Assembly (NCBI GenBank): GCA_008704415.1
Contig: VXIS01000581.1
Span: 1 to 14,891, forward strand
DNA: 14,891 nucleotides
Direction: 5' to 3'
DNA from: Sphaerosporella brunnea
Lineage: Eukaryota; Ascomycota; Pezizomycetes; Pezizales; Pyronemataceae
How positions within the stretch are numbered: position 1 is the first letter of the stretch; each line of letters starts with the position of its first letter. The notes below the pieces were generated by a model, which saw nothing but the letters and a program-made list of their open reading frames with translations, was not told the origin of the DNA and did not search any database. Positions 1-8,127 of the stretch are shown here, piece by piece. The translations under genes and the position numbers were made by a program.

Positions 1-549
1 GTTAGAAACGTACCATTCTTATACCAAAATCCCATTGTCATAGTTTCGGGTGTGACACTACCAGCCGGGAAGGCCGTGGTGGCAAAGCTTTCAGCTTCGT
101 GGGTGATGGTTTTCCGTGGATTGCGGGCTTACCAAGTTGCCTTCAAGGGCAATGGTAATCCCCAGGGATTTTCAGGAGGCCGTTCAAGCATGGCGGACGG
201 AACATCCTGAGGGGGGGGTTTTGGAGGAGCACCTTGAAAGCTATGTCCGGAATATCGACGGGCCGCTAGGACCTGTGTGGGCTGACAACCCACCATTTCT
301 TGTTTCAATCAATGCTGTGCCTGCGGTCAGGATGCAGCCTGGCGAGGAGCGCTTTCTGACGTTTTCTTGGGTACCCCGAAGACCATCACTCACGCGAAGA
401 CCCCAAAGACCGTCACTCCGATAGTGCAGCATCAGAATCCATAGGATCCCAAGACACCAGGATGTCACAGCGATCAGATTGATAGTGACAATGGTGAGGG
501 TGGAGACGGGCTGGGTGGGTGGATAGAGGGTATTTTATATACAGAATGA
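1..549 (+). pseudogene. Decayed coding sequence, product unknown (partial at window start)
   Basis: No single frame is open throughout, but coding-like stretches follow one another in different frames. The first frame is open from base 1 to a TGA near 210. A second (about 116-424) contains FQEAVQAWRTEHPEG and ESYVRNIDGPLG. A third contains IDSDNGEGGDGLGGW and ends at a TGA near 549. A run of eight G (about 212-219) and several stops interrupt it. I read this as the remains of a gene that begins before the window and has suffered at least two frame changes. No domain is recognised. The Ser/Asp/Asn tail resembles in flavour the repeats at 2178-2276, so both may come from one family, but this is inference. 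It could also be chance open frames in G+C-balanced DNA. Confidence 0.25.
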
Positions 550-931
550 GACCGCAGAAAATTACTTTCGCTTCCGAGGCCAAGCCGCACCATGCACTGT
601 GACTACATTACGCACTGTGACCGGGAATACCAGCTCCCTAATTAGGCAGGTAATCATCACCTTATCACGGAACTGCATAACTGTGACTGTTTTTCTATTG
701 AACCCTATCTAGCTGGTCTAGTCGGCTCTGCGCGCTTAAATCAAGCTGTGGCTCTGCGAGGTTGACATAAGGTGTGGCTTTGTGTGGTTGGAATAAGGTG
801 TGGCTAGGGTGCAGATCTGCACGGTTGACATAAGGTGCAAACCTGCGCGGCTCTCCTCTAACATACAACAAAAGCGGCGTCCGTTGAGGTCGAAAGTGGT
901 TTGCAGCACTCCCGGGGGTCTGAATGGCAGC
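441..931. other. Gene-poor stretch
   Basis: Apart from the tail of the decayed ORF (to about 549) and the 26-bp minisatellite, I see no supported gene here. A short direct repeat GCACTGTGAC occurs near 593 and 613. The 80-codon minus-strand frame over 695-937 arises mostly from the minisatellite. Confidence 0.5.
728..842. repeat. 26-bp minisatellite, four units
   Basis: Units lie at 728-753, 754-779, 780-805 and 817-842. An 11-base insertion (806-816) separates the third and fourth. The shared core is GGTTGACATAAGGTG followed by TGGCT or a variant, and the first unit is the most diverged. The array sits about 90 bases before the solo LTR. No function is evident. Confidence 0.7.
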
Positions 932-1212
932 TGTCACGGCTCAAGGTTAAGGGGTGGCTCGGCGCTAGGGTGAGGGTGTCACGTGACGCGCGGTCACGTG
1001 ACGGGAAAGCATAAATAGCGAGGTTTCACTTGTTTTTGTTTCTTTTCTTCTTCTCTTCTTTACAGAACGTCTTGTATACTAGCGAACCTAGTAACCTTGA
1101 ACCATCTTGTCTTGTCTCGTCTTCTTCTGCCTCTTGTTCTTGTCCTCCTGCCTCCGGTCCTTGCCTCGAAAGCTACGTACCTTGGACGTTTCCTCGCGCC
1201 TGTCCCGTTACA
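932..1212 (+). mobile_element. Probable solo LTR of an LTR retrotransposon (gypsy-like), 281 bp
   Basis: The segment starts TGTCACGG and ends CCGTTACA, an imperfect inverted pair (7 of 8) with the TG...CA ends expected of an LTR. It is flanked by GCAGC on the left and GCAGG on the right, a 5-bp target duplication with one mismatch. Inside are two GTCACGTGAC palindromes, a TATA-like ATAAATA at 1011-1017, then a long pyrimidine tract (about 1026-1062). That is the layout of a U3 promoter followed by a transcript start. There is no primer-binding site or gag/pol next to it, so it is best read as a solo LTR left by LTR-LTR recombination. The gypsy assignment rests on the TGTCACGG-type ends only. 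Confidence 0.6.
978..1017 (+). promoter_or_regulatory. Paired CACGTG palindromes and TATA-like box in the solo LTR
   Basis: GTCACGTGAC occurs at 978-987 and again at 993-1002, 15 bases centre to centre, with ATAAATA beginning 9 bases downstream. CACGTG is the classic site of bHLH factors such as Cbf1/Pho4 types. Binding here is inference. Confidence 0.55.
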
Positions 1213-1217
1213 GCAGG

Positions 1218-1607
1218 TCACGCCTGTGCAGATATTTGATGTAGCCGTCGTTGTCTCCGGAAGGTGCTTGTAGCCGTGTATTGCTTGCGCGTCGTCCTAA
1301 AGGGGGTACTGAGCATCTTCCCTAAGTTCTCCTCCAATCGACCTTTTGTGGCGGCCATCCGAGAATATTCCCCTGTTTTGTCAAATCGCCTCCAGTGAGT
1401 GACGTCACCGTAGGCAGCAGCTTGCTCCCTGGCTTTCCCTTTAGACAGTTCCCTACGGTGACGCTGATGTTGGTTCCGGACGTCCTTCCTTTGCTTGTCA
1501 CGCTCCTCGACAGACAAGCACTCAAGCTCTCGTTGCGATATGCGCGGTTTATATGCAAAACTTGTATCATTCAGGTTCTGGTGCGGTAGTGGAGCATGAG
1601 GAGTGCG
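1218..1607 (-). pseudogene. Open coding-like fragment, product unknown
   Basis: The minus frame is open for about 130 codons, from just after a TAG at 1608-1610 to a TGA at 1218-1220. It lacks an ATG near its beginning, so it is a gene fragment or an exon. The translation is rich in charged residues and looks coding, for example ECLSVEERDKQRKDV and HWRRFDKTGEYSRMAATKG, with a basic Arg/Gln/His segment between. The stop codon lies five bases from the right end of the solo LTR, so the LTR insertion may have cut the original gene. No domain is recognised. Shadow frames on the plus strand are less coding-like. Confidence 0.3.
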
Positions 1608-1724
1608 CTATTCCTCTGTACGCATTTTGCGGATGTGCCTGATCGTGTTCTCTTTCACCGACTGTGAGCCCAGTTTCACCGAATACTGGTAGTTAGACAC
1701 AGGACAGTTGCAATCAACTCTGGG

Positions 1725-2046
1725 AGGATGTAGAGAAGCCAGAGGTAGTGACAGCGGCAGCCTAGGAGCAGGAGGTCGAGAAGCGGGAGGGAGTGACCGC
1801 GGCAGCCCGGAGCAGGAGGTAGAGAAGCAGGAGGTAGTGACAGCGGCAGCCCAGGAGGAAGAGGCAGAGAAGCCGGAGGTAGTGACAGAGGCAGCGCAGG
1901 AGGAGGAGGCAGAGAAGCCGGAGGCAGCCTGGGAGCAGGAGGTAGAGATGCAGGAGGTAGTAACAGCGGCAGCCTAGGAGGAGGAGGCAGAGAAGCCGGA
2001 GGTAGTGACAGTGGCAGCCCAGGAGAAGGATGCAGAGAAGCTGGTG
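1725..2046 (+). repeat. 45-bp in-frame tandem repeat, seven to eight units
   Basis: Each unit encodes about 15 residues ending TAAAQ or a close variant, with GAGAAGC as the most constant core. One unit near 1905-1937 is shortened to 33 bp and the last is partial. Units differ by Gln/Glu and Val/Ala swaps. In two units the terminal CAG is TAG. The proline-rich frames on the other strand are by-products of this repeat. Confidence 0.75.
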
Positions 2047-2177
2047 CCTGCCAGGTTTGCATTCCTGCAGGGGGCGGAATGCTGGTTTGCATTTTGAGAA
2101 ATCAAAAGGGGGTAAGAGCCGACGGCAACAATGAGCCTCTGAGGGAGGAGTCAAAGGATGATCGAGTAAACGGGTAG

Positions 2178-2276
2178 GACATATGGAGCGGTAGTGACAA
2201 TGACCCGTCAGACATTTGGAGCAGTAGTGACAATGACGCGTCGGATATTTGAAGCGTTAGTGACGCGAGGGGCGGG
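2178..2276 (+). repeat. 33-bp in-frame tandem repeat, three units
   Basis: Units at 2178-2210, 2211-2243 and 2244-2276 (the last diverging after about 20 bases) encode DIWSGSDNDPS, DIWSSSDNDAS and DI-stop-SVSDARG. The stop is TGA where the other two units carry TGG. Confidence 0.75.
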
Positions 2277-2576
2277 GGCGGTAAGGCAATCAAGCACGCG
2301 ACGGATCGGAGAGCTGCGGTGTAGGTAGATGGAGACGAGAGACCCGGTAATTTTCAGGAGAGGAGACATCGTGGGCGACATGATGAGGACTGTAGGCACG
2401 GAGGGATGATGCTGGGGTCAATATGGTTAGCGAATTTGGCGAAGACAATTGATGAGGCGCTGACCATGATGGTGGAGGTAAGATGGGACGGAGAACGTTG
2501 CAAAGAAGGAAAAGTGTGAGGCGGGGATGCCTCAAACGGCTAGCTTGGCTGTGGTGAGTTCCAAGGCTTGGCTGAA

Positions 2577-2584
2577 GCCGTAGC
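2577..2584. repeat. Left 8-bp target duplication of hAT1
   Basis: GCCGTAGC lies directly before the left terminal repeat. It matches GTCGTAGC after the right end in 7 of 8 bases. Eight bases is the hAT superfamily duplication length. Confidence 0.8.
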
Positions 2585-2672
2585 TAGTGATGGACACGAG
2601 CCGGCTCGAGCCAGCTCTTCAAATTTTCCGGCTCGGCTCGTGAGCTCGAGCTGAGCTCGAGCCGTCCCACAC
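2585..2672. repeat. Left terminal repeat and subterminal motif array of hAT1
   Basis: The terminal repeat (2585-2603) runs into clustered GGCTCGAGCC, GAGCTCGAGC and GGCTCGGCTC motifs. Subterminal arrays of this kind are typical transposase-binding regions in hAT elements. Binding here is inferred. Confidence 0.75.
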
Positions 2673-2725
2673 TGTAGAGAAAAAATAGAGCAAATGATGA
2701 TGTACATTGTATCAATCTGTGCAGC

Positions 2726-5327
2726 TCAATCTGAAAGGTCCGACAGCCCTGACGAGTTCAGAGCAGCCTGGAGGGCGGAATCTGCACCCTCCGACGCGTC
2801 ATGATTGCTATCACGCGCCGCACCATCACCAGACATACCCGCAATTTTCACACTTTCTCCAGTTGCCACCTGTACATCATCAGGGTCTTCATAACCCCAC
2901 TTTTCCCACGGTTTGACTTCGGTTTGCTTCAGCCAGTGCTTAAGCAGCAATAAGGTACTGCTTGACTCCATCAAGAAACGGTTCCGCTTCTTTGTGATGA
3001 TATCCCCAGCTCTAAGCAAACAGCGTCAGACGCACAAAACATAAGCAGCATGCTGGTGTCCAAACTTACATAGAGAAGAGCTGTTCGCAGGAAACACTTA
3101 AAGCGCAGATAGCAAGGTAATCCCTTGCCATTCGTGCTACTGAAGGGAATTGGTGTTCATTCAAGTTCGACCAATGGAGCGGCTCAGTACCAAGGTTTAC
3201 TGGAGGCTCGGAAAGATAGCGAACAACCTCAGTCACTTCCGAGGTCCCATGAACATTAGTAGTGGTCTGTGGCCATCGTCCAATATTGCCAAACATGGCC
3301 GCAAGCTCTTGGTCAACCTAAACCCTTCCAAGGCGGCTAGATTCAGTTACTGGAACAGCACCTGAGTGGTATTGTTCTTCAAGGATGGCCTCAAACCGAG
3401 CTCGCGTCACTCCTACTGACGCTGCAGACCAGCCCATTGTTGTAAAGGCTTGTATCTTAAAACGTGGATCTAAGATGATGGCAATCTTGTAGCTGCTGAA
3501 ATTGTTCGTATCTTCCATGAACTTCTTCAAGTGGGCCAAACCAGCGGTATCGGCAACAAGTAAAGGGGATTCCGGTGACAACTGGACTTGACCTTGAAGG
3601 AATTTCTCCAGTTTGTCAACGAGAAATGTAAAATACGGCAGGTGAAATGAAATCGTAGGATAAATACTGCCACTCAACTTGTTTGTAGCTGTTAGAAAAG
3701 GTTTTAGCAGGTCGAGTAGCTGTTCCAACAGTAGCCATTCATCAGCAAGCAGTTTGAAGGGACGTAACCCCATCTCAATCCTACATAGCTGTTTGAGAGC
3801 GGGTTTCAACGCCAGTGCTCTGCAAATTAATGCATGCGTAGAATTCCAGCACGTTTTAACGGCCCTATTGGGACGGCGAAACACAGTCTTTCTAACTGCA
3901 CATTGCGCTTCAAGAGCTTCAAGTAGCAGGTTAGATGAGCGTATCTTGGTAAACACCTGTCAAATGATCATTAAAATGTCACCTGGTGATCGAATAGCTG
4001 GTGACTTGGAATTGGACATTGTCTCCAGTAAAGTTCGCAGGCAATCATAATCCTCTAGAGCTTTGTTGTTTGGACCTTCAGCTTGTAGATTGCGTAGAAT
4101 TGTTTGAGCAGCGAGATTGATGACGTGGGCCATACAGCGAACCTGCGTCTCGGCTCTTCATACTGCAGGAGTGATTTTCTCAACACATTTGAAGAACTTG
4201 TCGTCTACAGATGCATTGTCTGCTGTAATTGCACATATAGCATCCTCAATGTTCCATTCCCGTATGACGTTATGCACAACAGTGGTAATATTTTCGGCGG
4301 TGTGAGAACCTCGAAGGCTTTTGAATGCCAGTACCTCTTGCTGTAGTTGTCATTTATGATCAATCAAATGTCCCGTAACTCAAAGATACGGAATCTGGTT
4401 GCTCAAAGTCCATGCATCCATGGTGAGACTAACACGGCCTTTCTGTATGTTTTAGTATGGGTTCCAATGGTTTGCAGTAGAGTTTGTTGAACCTTTTCTT
4501 TGAGATCAACGTTGTCCCTTTGAACGGTCTTTCGGGAAATAAGCGGTACATTTGCATTTAAATAGGAGACCAAACGGTGAAACGATCCATATTCCACAAT
4601 CCTAAAGGCGGAACTTGACTCAACAACAAATTGTGCAACCAGCTGGCGGTAGGTAGTAGGGTTAAATGTTTCTCCTGCTTGCCTTCCGACGCTTGCCTGG
4701 GTGGCTTTGCTCGAAGGTGTAGGTATTGTACTATTTGCATCCTGTTGGCTGAAAAGATCCTAGATCATCTTTTTTTCTGACGCTTCATTAAAAGGGATAC
4801 TCTTATGATGGATCTCGACATGCCAGCCAAAAGAACTGGTTGTTGTGTAGGAGGGCTTATAAGGACCCCACGTCTTTCGGCAATGGCAACAGCGTACAAG
4901 TTCCAGTGGCGTTTTCTTCTCCTTTTGGTTTCCTGCCTTGGGCATTCTCTGCCTTCGCTTGCGTGATCCTGGCTGCTCCTCAGGATCCGACTCAGTATCA
5001 GCTTCTGTGCCAGAATCGAAGCCATCCTCTGCATGCGTAGTGGATCCGCTCTTTCCAACAACCTGTTCCTGGAAAATGATTCTTCGCTTGTAGAGAAATG
5101 CAGTGTAAGGGGAGCCCCGCTGCCCACTAAGTGTACGGACTCCAGCAGCAACTTGGAAAGCATCTGGGTCACAGGCATTAACGCGGGTTCCACAAGGTTT
5201 GATTATTGGTTTTACCCCATTGTCCACTTAGTTTCTTGTAGAACGCATGCATAACTTCATCTTTTGCATCAGGAGGAGCATTGTCTTGATAATCATAGCC
5301 GGAGCCAGTGCCAGGTATGGTCGGCAT
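2726..5327 (-). pseudogene. hAT transposase, broken by stops and frameshifts
   Basis: The start is the ATG at 5325-5327 in a CACCATG context. The N-terminus contains FYKKLSGQWG, matching the hAT2 protein. A BED zinc finger follows (CCHC near 4885, HVEIHH near 4820). hAT core motifs come next: TMDAWTLSN (4398-4424), TADNASVDD (4200-4226), RCMAHVINLAAQ (4104-4139), WNST (near 3845), then LSVSCEQLFS (3072-3101). A 58-bp intron (3012-3069) joins this to AGDIITKKRNR. The end is TGA at 2726-2728. Total about 848 codons, normal for the family. Breaks: a frame change near 5200-5250, TAG 4760-4762, a one-base frame change near 4440, TGA at 4380-4382, 4350-4352, 4158-4160 and 3960-3962, and TAG 3318-3320. 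In the intact family this protein cuts and pastes the element in the nucleus. This copy cannot make it. Confidence 0.92.
3012..3069 (-). other. Spliceosomal intron in the hAT1 transposase, 58 bp
   Basis: On the minus strand it begins GTAAGT and ends CTTAG, with a CTGAC branch-like motif about 25 bases before the acceptor. Without splicing the frame ends at once after LFSM. With splicing it reads LFSIAGDIITKKRNR, the expected hAT continuation. Length and signals fit filamentous fungi. Confidence 0.85.
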
Positions 5328-5603
5328 GGTGGGGTTTTTGTTGTCCTGGCCACGCGCTGAGGTTGTCGTTGTTCTGGCCGCGCGCTGGGTGGGTGTTTTT
5401 AACGCTTAAAAGGATTGGAGGGTGCACAAGGCGATAGGGAGGAAGGTAGTAAGATGTTATTCAATTTGGTTAACTAGAACATTGGAGGAGACAAGTCCTC
5501 CCCGCCTCACAACCAAACACTCTCCCCTTACGTCGATCCGCTCCACACAAGGCACTCCGCGCCGCAACGGTGCGCTTGGAGCCAACAAAATTCTAAGTAA
5601 AAC

Positions 5604-5734
5604 CTCGAGCCCAGCTCGAGCCAGACTCATTGTTGCTCGAGCCGGCTCGAGCTCAGAATTTAAGCGGATCGAGCCGGCTCGGGCTCGGGGCTCGAGCTTT
5701 TCGCGCAAGCCGGCTCGGCTCGTGTCCATCACTA
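5604..5734. repeat. Right terminal repeat and subterminal motif array of hAT1
   Basis: Repeated CTCGAGCC, GCTCGAGC and GGCTCGGG motifs run into the terminal repeat at 5716-5734. The array is denser and longer than at the left end, and it lies upstream of the transposase start at 5327. Confidence 0.75.
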
Positions 5735-5742
5735 GTCGTAGC
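5735..5742. repeat. Right 8-bp target duplication of hAT1
   Basis: GTCGTAGC follows the right terminal repeat and pairs with GCCGTAGC on the left. The single difference is a C/T transition. Confidence 0.8.
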
Positions 5743-6440
5743 GGTTGCAGTGTTGTAAAGGCTTCACTCCATATATTTATATACTTTAACGTCGTTGAAG
5801 TGTAGGTGGGTCTGTGGCAATCATCGACGACATCTACCCCTATCACAGAAATTCCGCGGCACCTTTCAAGCCTCAAACTGCTGCAGAATTTCCAATTCCA
5901 ACAGGTAACTACATCAGGTCATATTTGGATGATATATAGAGTATAGAGTGACGCACACTCCATCACTCAACACTCTCCCTATCCAAGTATGAACTGCATA
6001 TCCCCTAATGCCTCAAATCCCTCCCAATATCTCCTGTTCGCCGAATTCCTCCGATGCCCACATGTATGATGACCCCCCCTATCTGAGCATAAACGGTCAC
6101 CAATTCCATCGGCATCTCGCATGCCCGTTGTATCGCCGCTATACGGATTCTCACTCTCATAGTTGTCCTTGTTGACCTCGCGAGCACCGTTACAAGGATG
6201 CTTTTGGGTATCGTATGTAGGGGTACCAATAGTCCGGCCAGTCCGGCTTTTAACCTCCCCTAATCCGGACTGTTTGAAATGGGATTTTGAAATTCCGGCC
6301 CGTTTGGACCAGGCTTTTTCTAGCGAGACCCAGGTGCCTACAGGGCCCGCTCAGGGCAAGAAAATTCCGGTGCCCACAGGGCCCGCCAGACACCTGACGA
6401 ATCATTGCTCTAACAAACAAAAAAGGAGTACGTAACGAAA
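5743..6440. other. Region with no supported gene
   Basis: Short frames exist on both strands but none is convincing. A coding-like minus-strand stretch near 6120-6180 reads ESENPYSGDTTGMRDADG, similar in flavour to the Asp/Asn/Gly-rich decayed ORF at 6441-7666, so it may be more of that gene. A TATATATTTATATA-like AT-rich patch lies near 5770. Confidence 0.4.
6333..6386. repeat. 18-bp direct repeat pair
   Basis: GGTGCCTACAGGGCCCGC at 6333-6350 recurs at 6369-6386 with one T/C difference, 36 bases apart. No function is evident. Confidence 0.6.
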
Positions 6441-7666
6441 TTATACTGCCATTTCGGCGGCCCGCTGTTCCAAATCAATGACATCGTCACCCAGCCTAGA
6501 GCGCTAGTCTTCAAACTCCATTCTCGGTCTTGATGGGACGTTGAGATTTGTTAGCATCACGTCTGGATTGGAAATCTTCTCCAACCGCCGCAAAATCTCT
6601 GAAAATACGAAAACAATACCGGGTTTTCCCGAGTAAATCCGCCTAAGGTGCAAGATGCCGTCCGCTATGTCCGTTCGTTCGCGCGAATCTTGGATCACGT
6701 CAGAATTTGCAATCTGCTACGGACTCCGGCGCATACGGATGGTGCAATGATTGGATCCTGTCGACGGCAAAAGCGCGGGGGGTCAACAAGGTTTTTGATT
6801 GCGCTCGGCACCGCACATTTTCGTGAACCGCCGCGAGAGCCCGACCATGACGACAATCTGCTTTTAGCGTCGCCCTGGATAACCGGGCCTGGGCGGCACC
6901 TATCAGATATCCAGGCTTTGTGAACATCGGCCCGAACCTATCTAACCCACTCTGTCGGGCCTCGTTTGGACTGGCGGGCGCCTGGACTATTGGGATTCCT
7001 GATCGTACGACGTAAATGAAGACTATCACGTCCATCGTCTTCATCCTCCGTAGTCGTGTGATCCGCCTGGTTGCCCCAGTGCGCTTCGTGACCATTTGAT
7101 CCAATGTCGTCGTTAAAATCGCCTGGAGCAGGCGTATTACGGCGATACTCGTCGTCGAAGTCCACCAAACTGACCACCTCTTCGCGAAGCGTCGCCGACG
7201 AGGGTCTCAAAACTTCAAATTTTCTGTTGCCGTGTTTGTTGAAATCACCAGAACAAGGCGGATTCCGGCTGTTTTGGTCTCCATCGGACAGTCTGGTGGT
7301 CTCGTCATCATATACTTTCTCGGAGCCCGTTATGTCTTCAGCGGCATCATTTTCGAAAACAGCTTTGCCATCGGCGAAAGAAGATCTGTCCCGCTCTCCT
7401 CCAAAATAAGCCCTGTGTCTGGCAAAAGCGGCTTTCTGTTCCTTTATCTCTTCGGCCGAACTACATTTCGTCCGGCTCCCTCTCTTCGGCGAGACGAGCA
7501 TTCTTGTCGGCGAATTCGGCTCTGTCCTGTCCTTCTGCCTATCGTAACCGACTTCGTCTTCGGCAGAAACGGTTCTCTCTCTCTCGGCAAAAGCGACTCT
7601 CTGCTCGCCGCGTGCCCAGGGGCGGCGGTGGTTTTTTGTTTTACAGTGGCACTGGTGGCTCAGCCG
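6441..7666 (-). pseudogene. Decayed acidic, partly repetitive ORF, product unknown
   Basis: Read on the minus strand. The 5' part is open from 7666 to a TAG at 6938-6940, with an ATG at 7501. It contains SSAEEIKEQKAAFARHRAY and the loose repeat NPPCSGDFNKHGN / NTPAPGDFNDDIG, with Ala-Glu-Arg rich segments that could form a coiled coil. A second frame (about 7104-6700) and a third (6716-6441) continue with coding-like sequence, for example RRIYSGKPGIVFVFSEILRRLEKI and DVIDLEQRAAEMAV. The third carries one internal TAG (6504-6506) and ends at TAA 6441-6443. Frame changes near 6700-6940 imply decay or unrecognised introns. A TTACTTAG just before the open frame could be a splice acceptor. No domain is recognised. 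Confidence 0.35.
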
Positions 7667-7699
7667 CTAAGTAAGGTATGACTAAGGTGGCTGTGCTTT

Positions 7700-8015
7700 G
7701 TAACGTTGCCAAGAATACCGTATTATCTCGCTTAAGAGTCACACCTTTAAGCGGTCTTGGCGCGTACCAGCGCGTTTTCAACTCACTCCAAAATGTATGA
7801 AATTGTGAAACATTTTCTGTGTGCGATTCTGAGGCGCTTTAAGTAATCCTGTTGCTGGCGAAAATTAAAGTTGGCTCGATTTCGAGCTTTTGGCGCCTTA
7901 ACCATCAAAAGGTTTCCTAATTCAGGTGCAAGCTGCCTAATTAGGGTGAAAATTGCCTAATTAGCGGTGTGACTCTTACGTGAGCTGATACGGTAATTAA
8001 AGTTGCCAACTTTAC
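7700..8015. mobile_element. MITE-like inverted-repeat element, about 316 bp
   Basis: About 46 bases at 7700-7745 pair in inverted orientation with 7966-8015. The best block is TAAGAGTCACACC on the left and GGTGTGACTCTTA on the right. Next to it TACCGTAT pairs with ATACGGTA, and GTAACGTTGCC with GGCAACTTTAC in part. There is no ORF inside. Small size, long imperfect terminal repeats and a gene-proximal position fit a miniature inverted-repeat transposable element. No clear target duplication was found, so the outer limits are approximate and the superfamily is unknown. Confidence 0.55.
7916..7975 (+). repeat. 20-bp tandem repeat, three units
   Basis: Units at 7916-7935, 7936-7955 and 7956-7975 all start CCTAATT. 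The second and third share CCTAATTAG. The array lies within the MITE-like element and overlaps its right inverted repeat. Confidence 0.6.
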
Positions 8016-8018
8016 CGT
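7990..8018. other. Short palindrome at the right end of the MITE-like element
   Basis: AAAGTTG, one base, then CAACTTT (7999-8013) form a near-perfect hairpin, extended by ACGGT (7990-7994) and ACCGT (8014-8018). It sits about 110 bases upstream of the HNH gene. Confidence 0.6.
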
Positions 8019-8127
8019 AATTTTACTCTCAACCCTCACCTGCTCATCCCCTCCCCTCCACATCCCCCTCCTCACCGCTTCCCAACCAGTCGCTTCACGA
8101 CCCTCACCCCGCACGCGGAAAACCACC
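8019..8127 (+). promoter_or_regulatory. Pyrimidine-rich promoter/leader of the HNH gene
   Basis: The strand is dominated by C and T from about 8030 to 8110, ending AAAACCACC directly before the ATG. C/T-rich tracts just upstream of start codons are common in filamentous fungal genes. No clear TATA box is seen in this stretch. Confidence 0.55.

Larger units (their letters stand above)
1696..2518 (+). pseudogene. Decayed acidic repeat protein gene, product unknown
   Basis: Three coding segments follow in order. First, 15-residue Glu-rich repeats (1725-2046) read as EQEVEKQEVVTAAAQ-like units and suggest a coiled coil. Then a charged linker and 11-residue repeats of the type DIWSSSDNDAS (2178-2276). 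Then a tail containing SIWLANLAKTIDEALTMM that ends at TGA 2516-2518. The frame is broken by two TAGs where sister units have CAG (near 1771 and 1974), a one-base loss near 1808, a frame change near 2090-2110, a TAG just before the 11-residue repeats, a TGA in the third repeat where sisters have TGG, and a TAG near 2322. No ATG is clear. The product is unrecognised; it may be a transposon-borne protein or a host gene. Confidence 0.4.
2585..5734 (-). mobile_element. hAT DNA transposon, full length, inactive (hAT1)
   Basis: The 3150-bp element has 19-bp perfect terminal inverted repeats that start TAGTGATGGACACGAGCC (2585-2603 and 5716-5734) and an 8-bp target duplication with one mismatch. Both ends carry dense subterminal CTCGAGCC-type motifs. 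The interior encodes a transposase on the minus strand with BED finger, hAT core motifs and C-terminal dimerisation region, broken by stops and frameshifts. The same terminal repeats bound the shorter element at 10193-11030, so the two belong to one family. It inserted between the decayed acidic gene and the region now at 5743. Superfamily assignment is secure; the family name is not. Confidence 0.93.

Noticed and set aside
1676..2154. Proline-rich minus-strand frames of 130-138 codons
   Set aside because: Complement of the 45-bp Glu-rich repeat. The plus frame is interrupted only at codons explained by CAG-to-TAG and a one-base loss, so plus is the likelier coding strand.
3161..3175. GTTCGACC resembling a tRNA T-loop
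   Set aside because: No acceptor or anticodon stems around it, and it lies inside the hAT coding region. No tRNA found in the window.
3328..3350. Possible 33-nt intron that would remove the TAG at 3318
   Set aside because: A GT...TTTAG stretch of 33 bases exists on the minus strand but is too short for a fungal intron; a premature stop is simpler.
4765..5193. 142-codon minus-strand frame overlapping the BED finger
   Set aside because: Out of frame with the BED finger cysteines and histidines; the frame of the 5227-4760 stretch is the real one.
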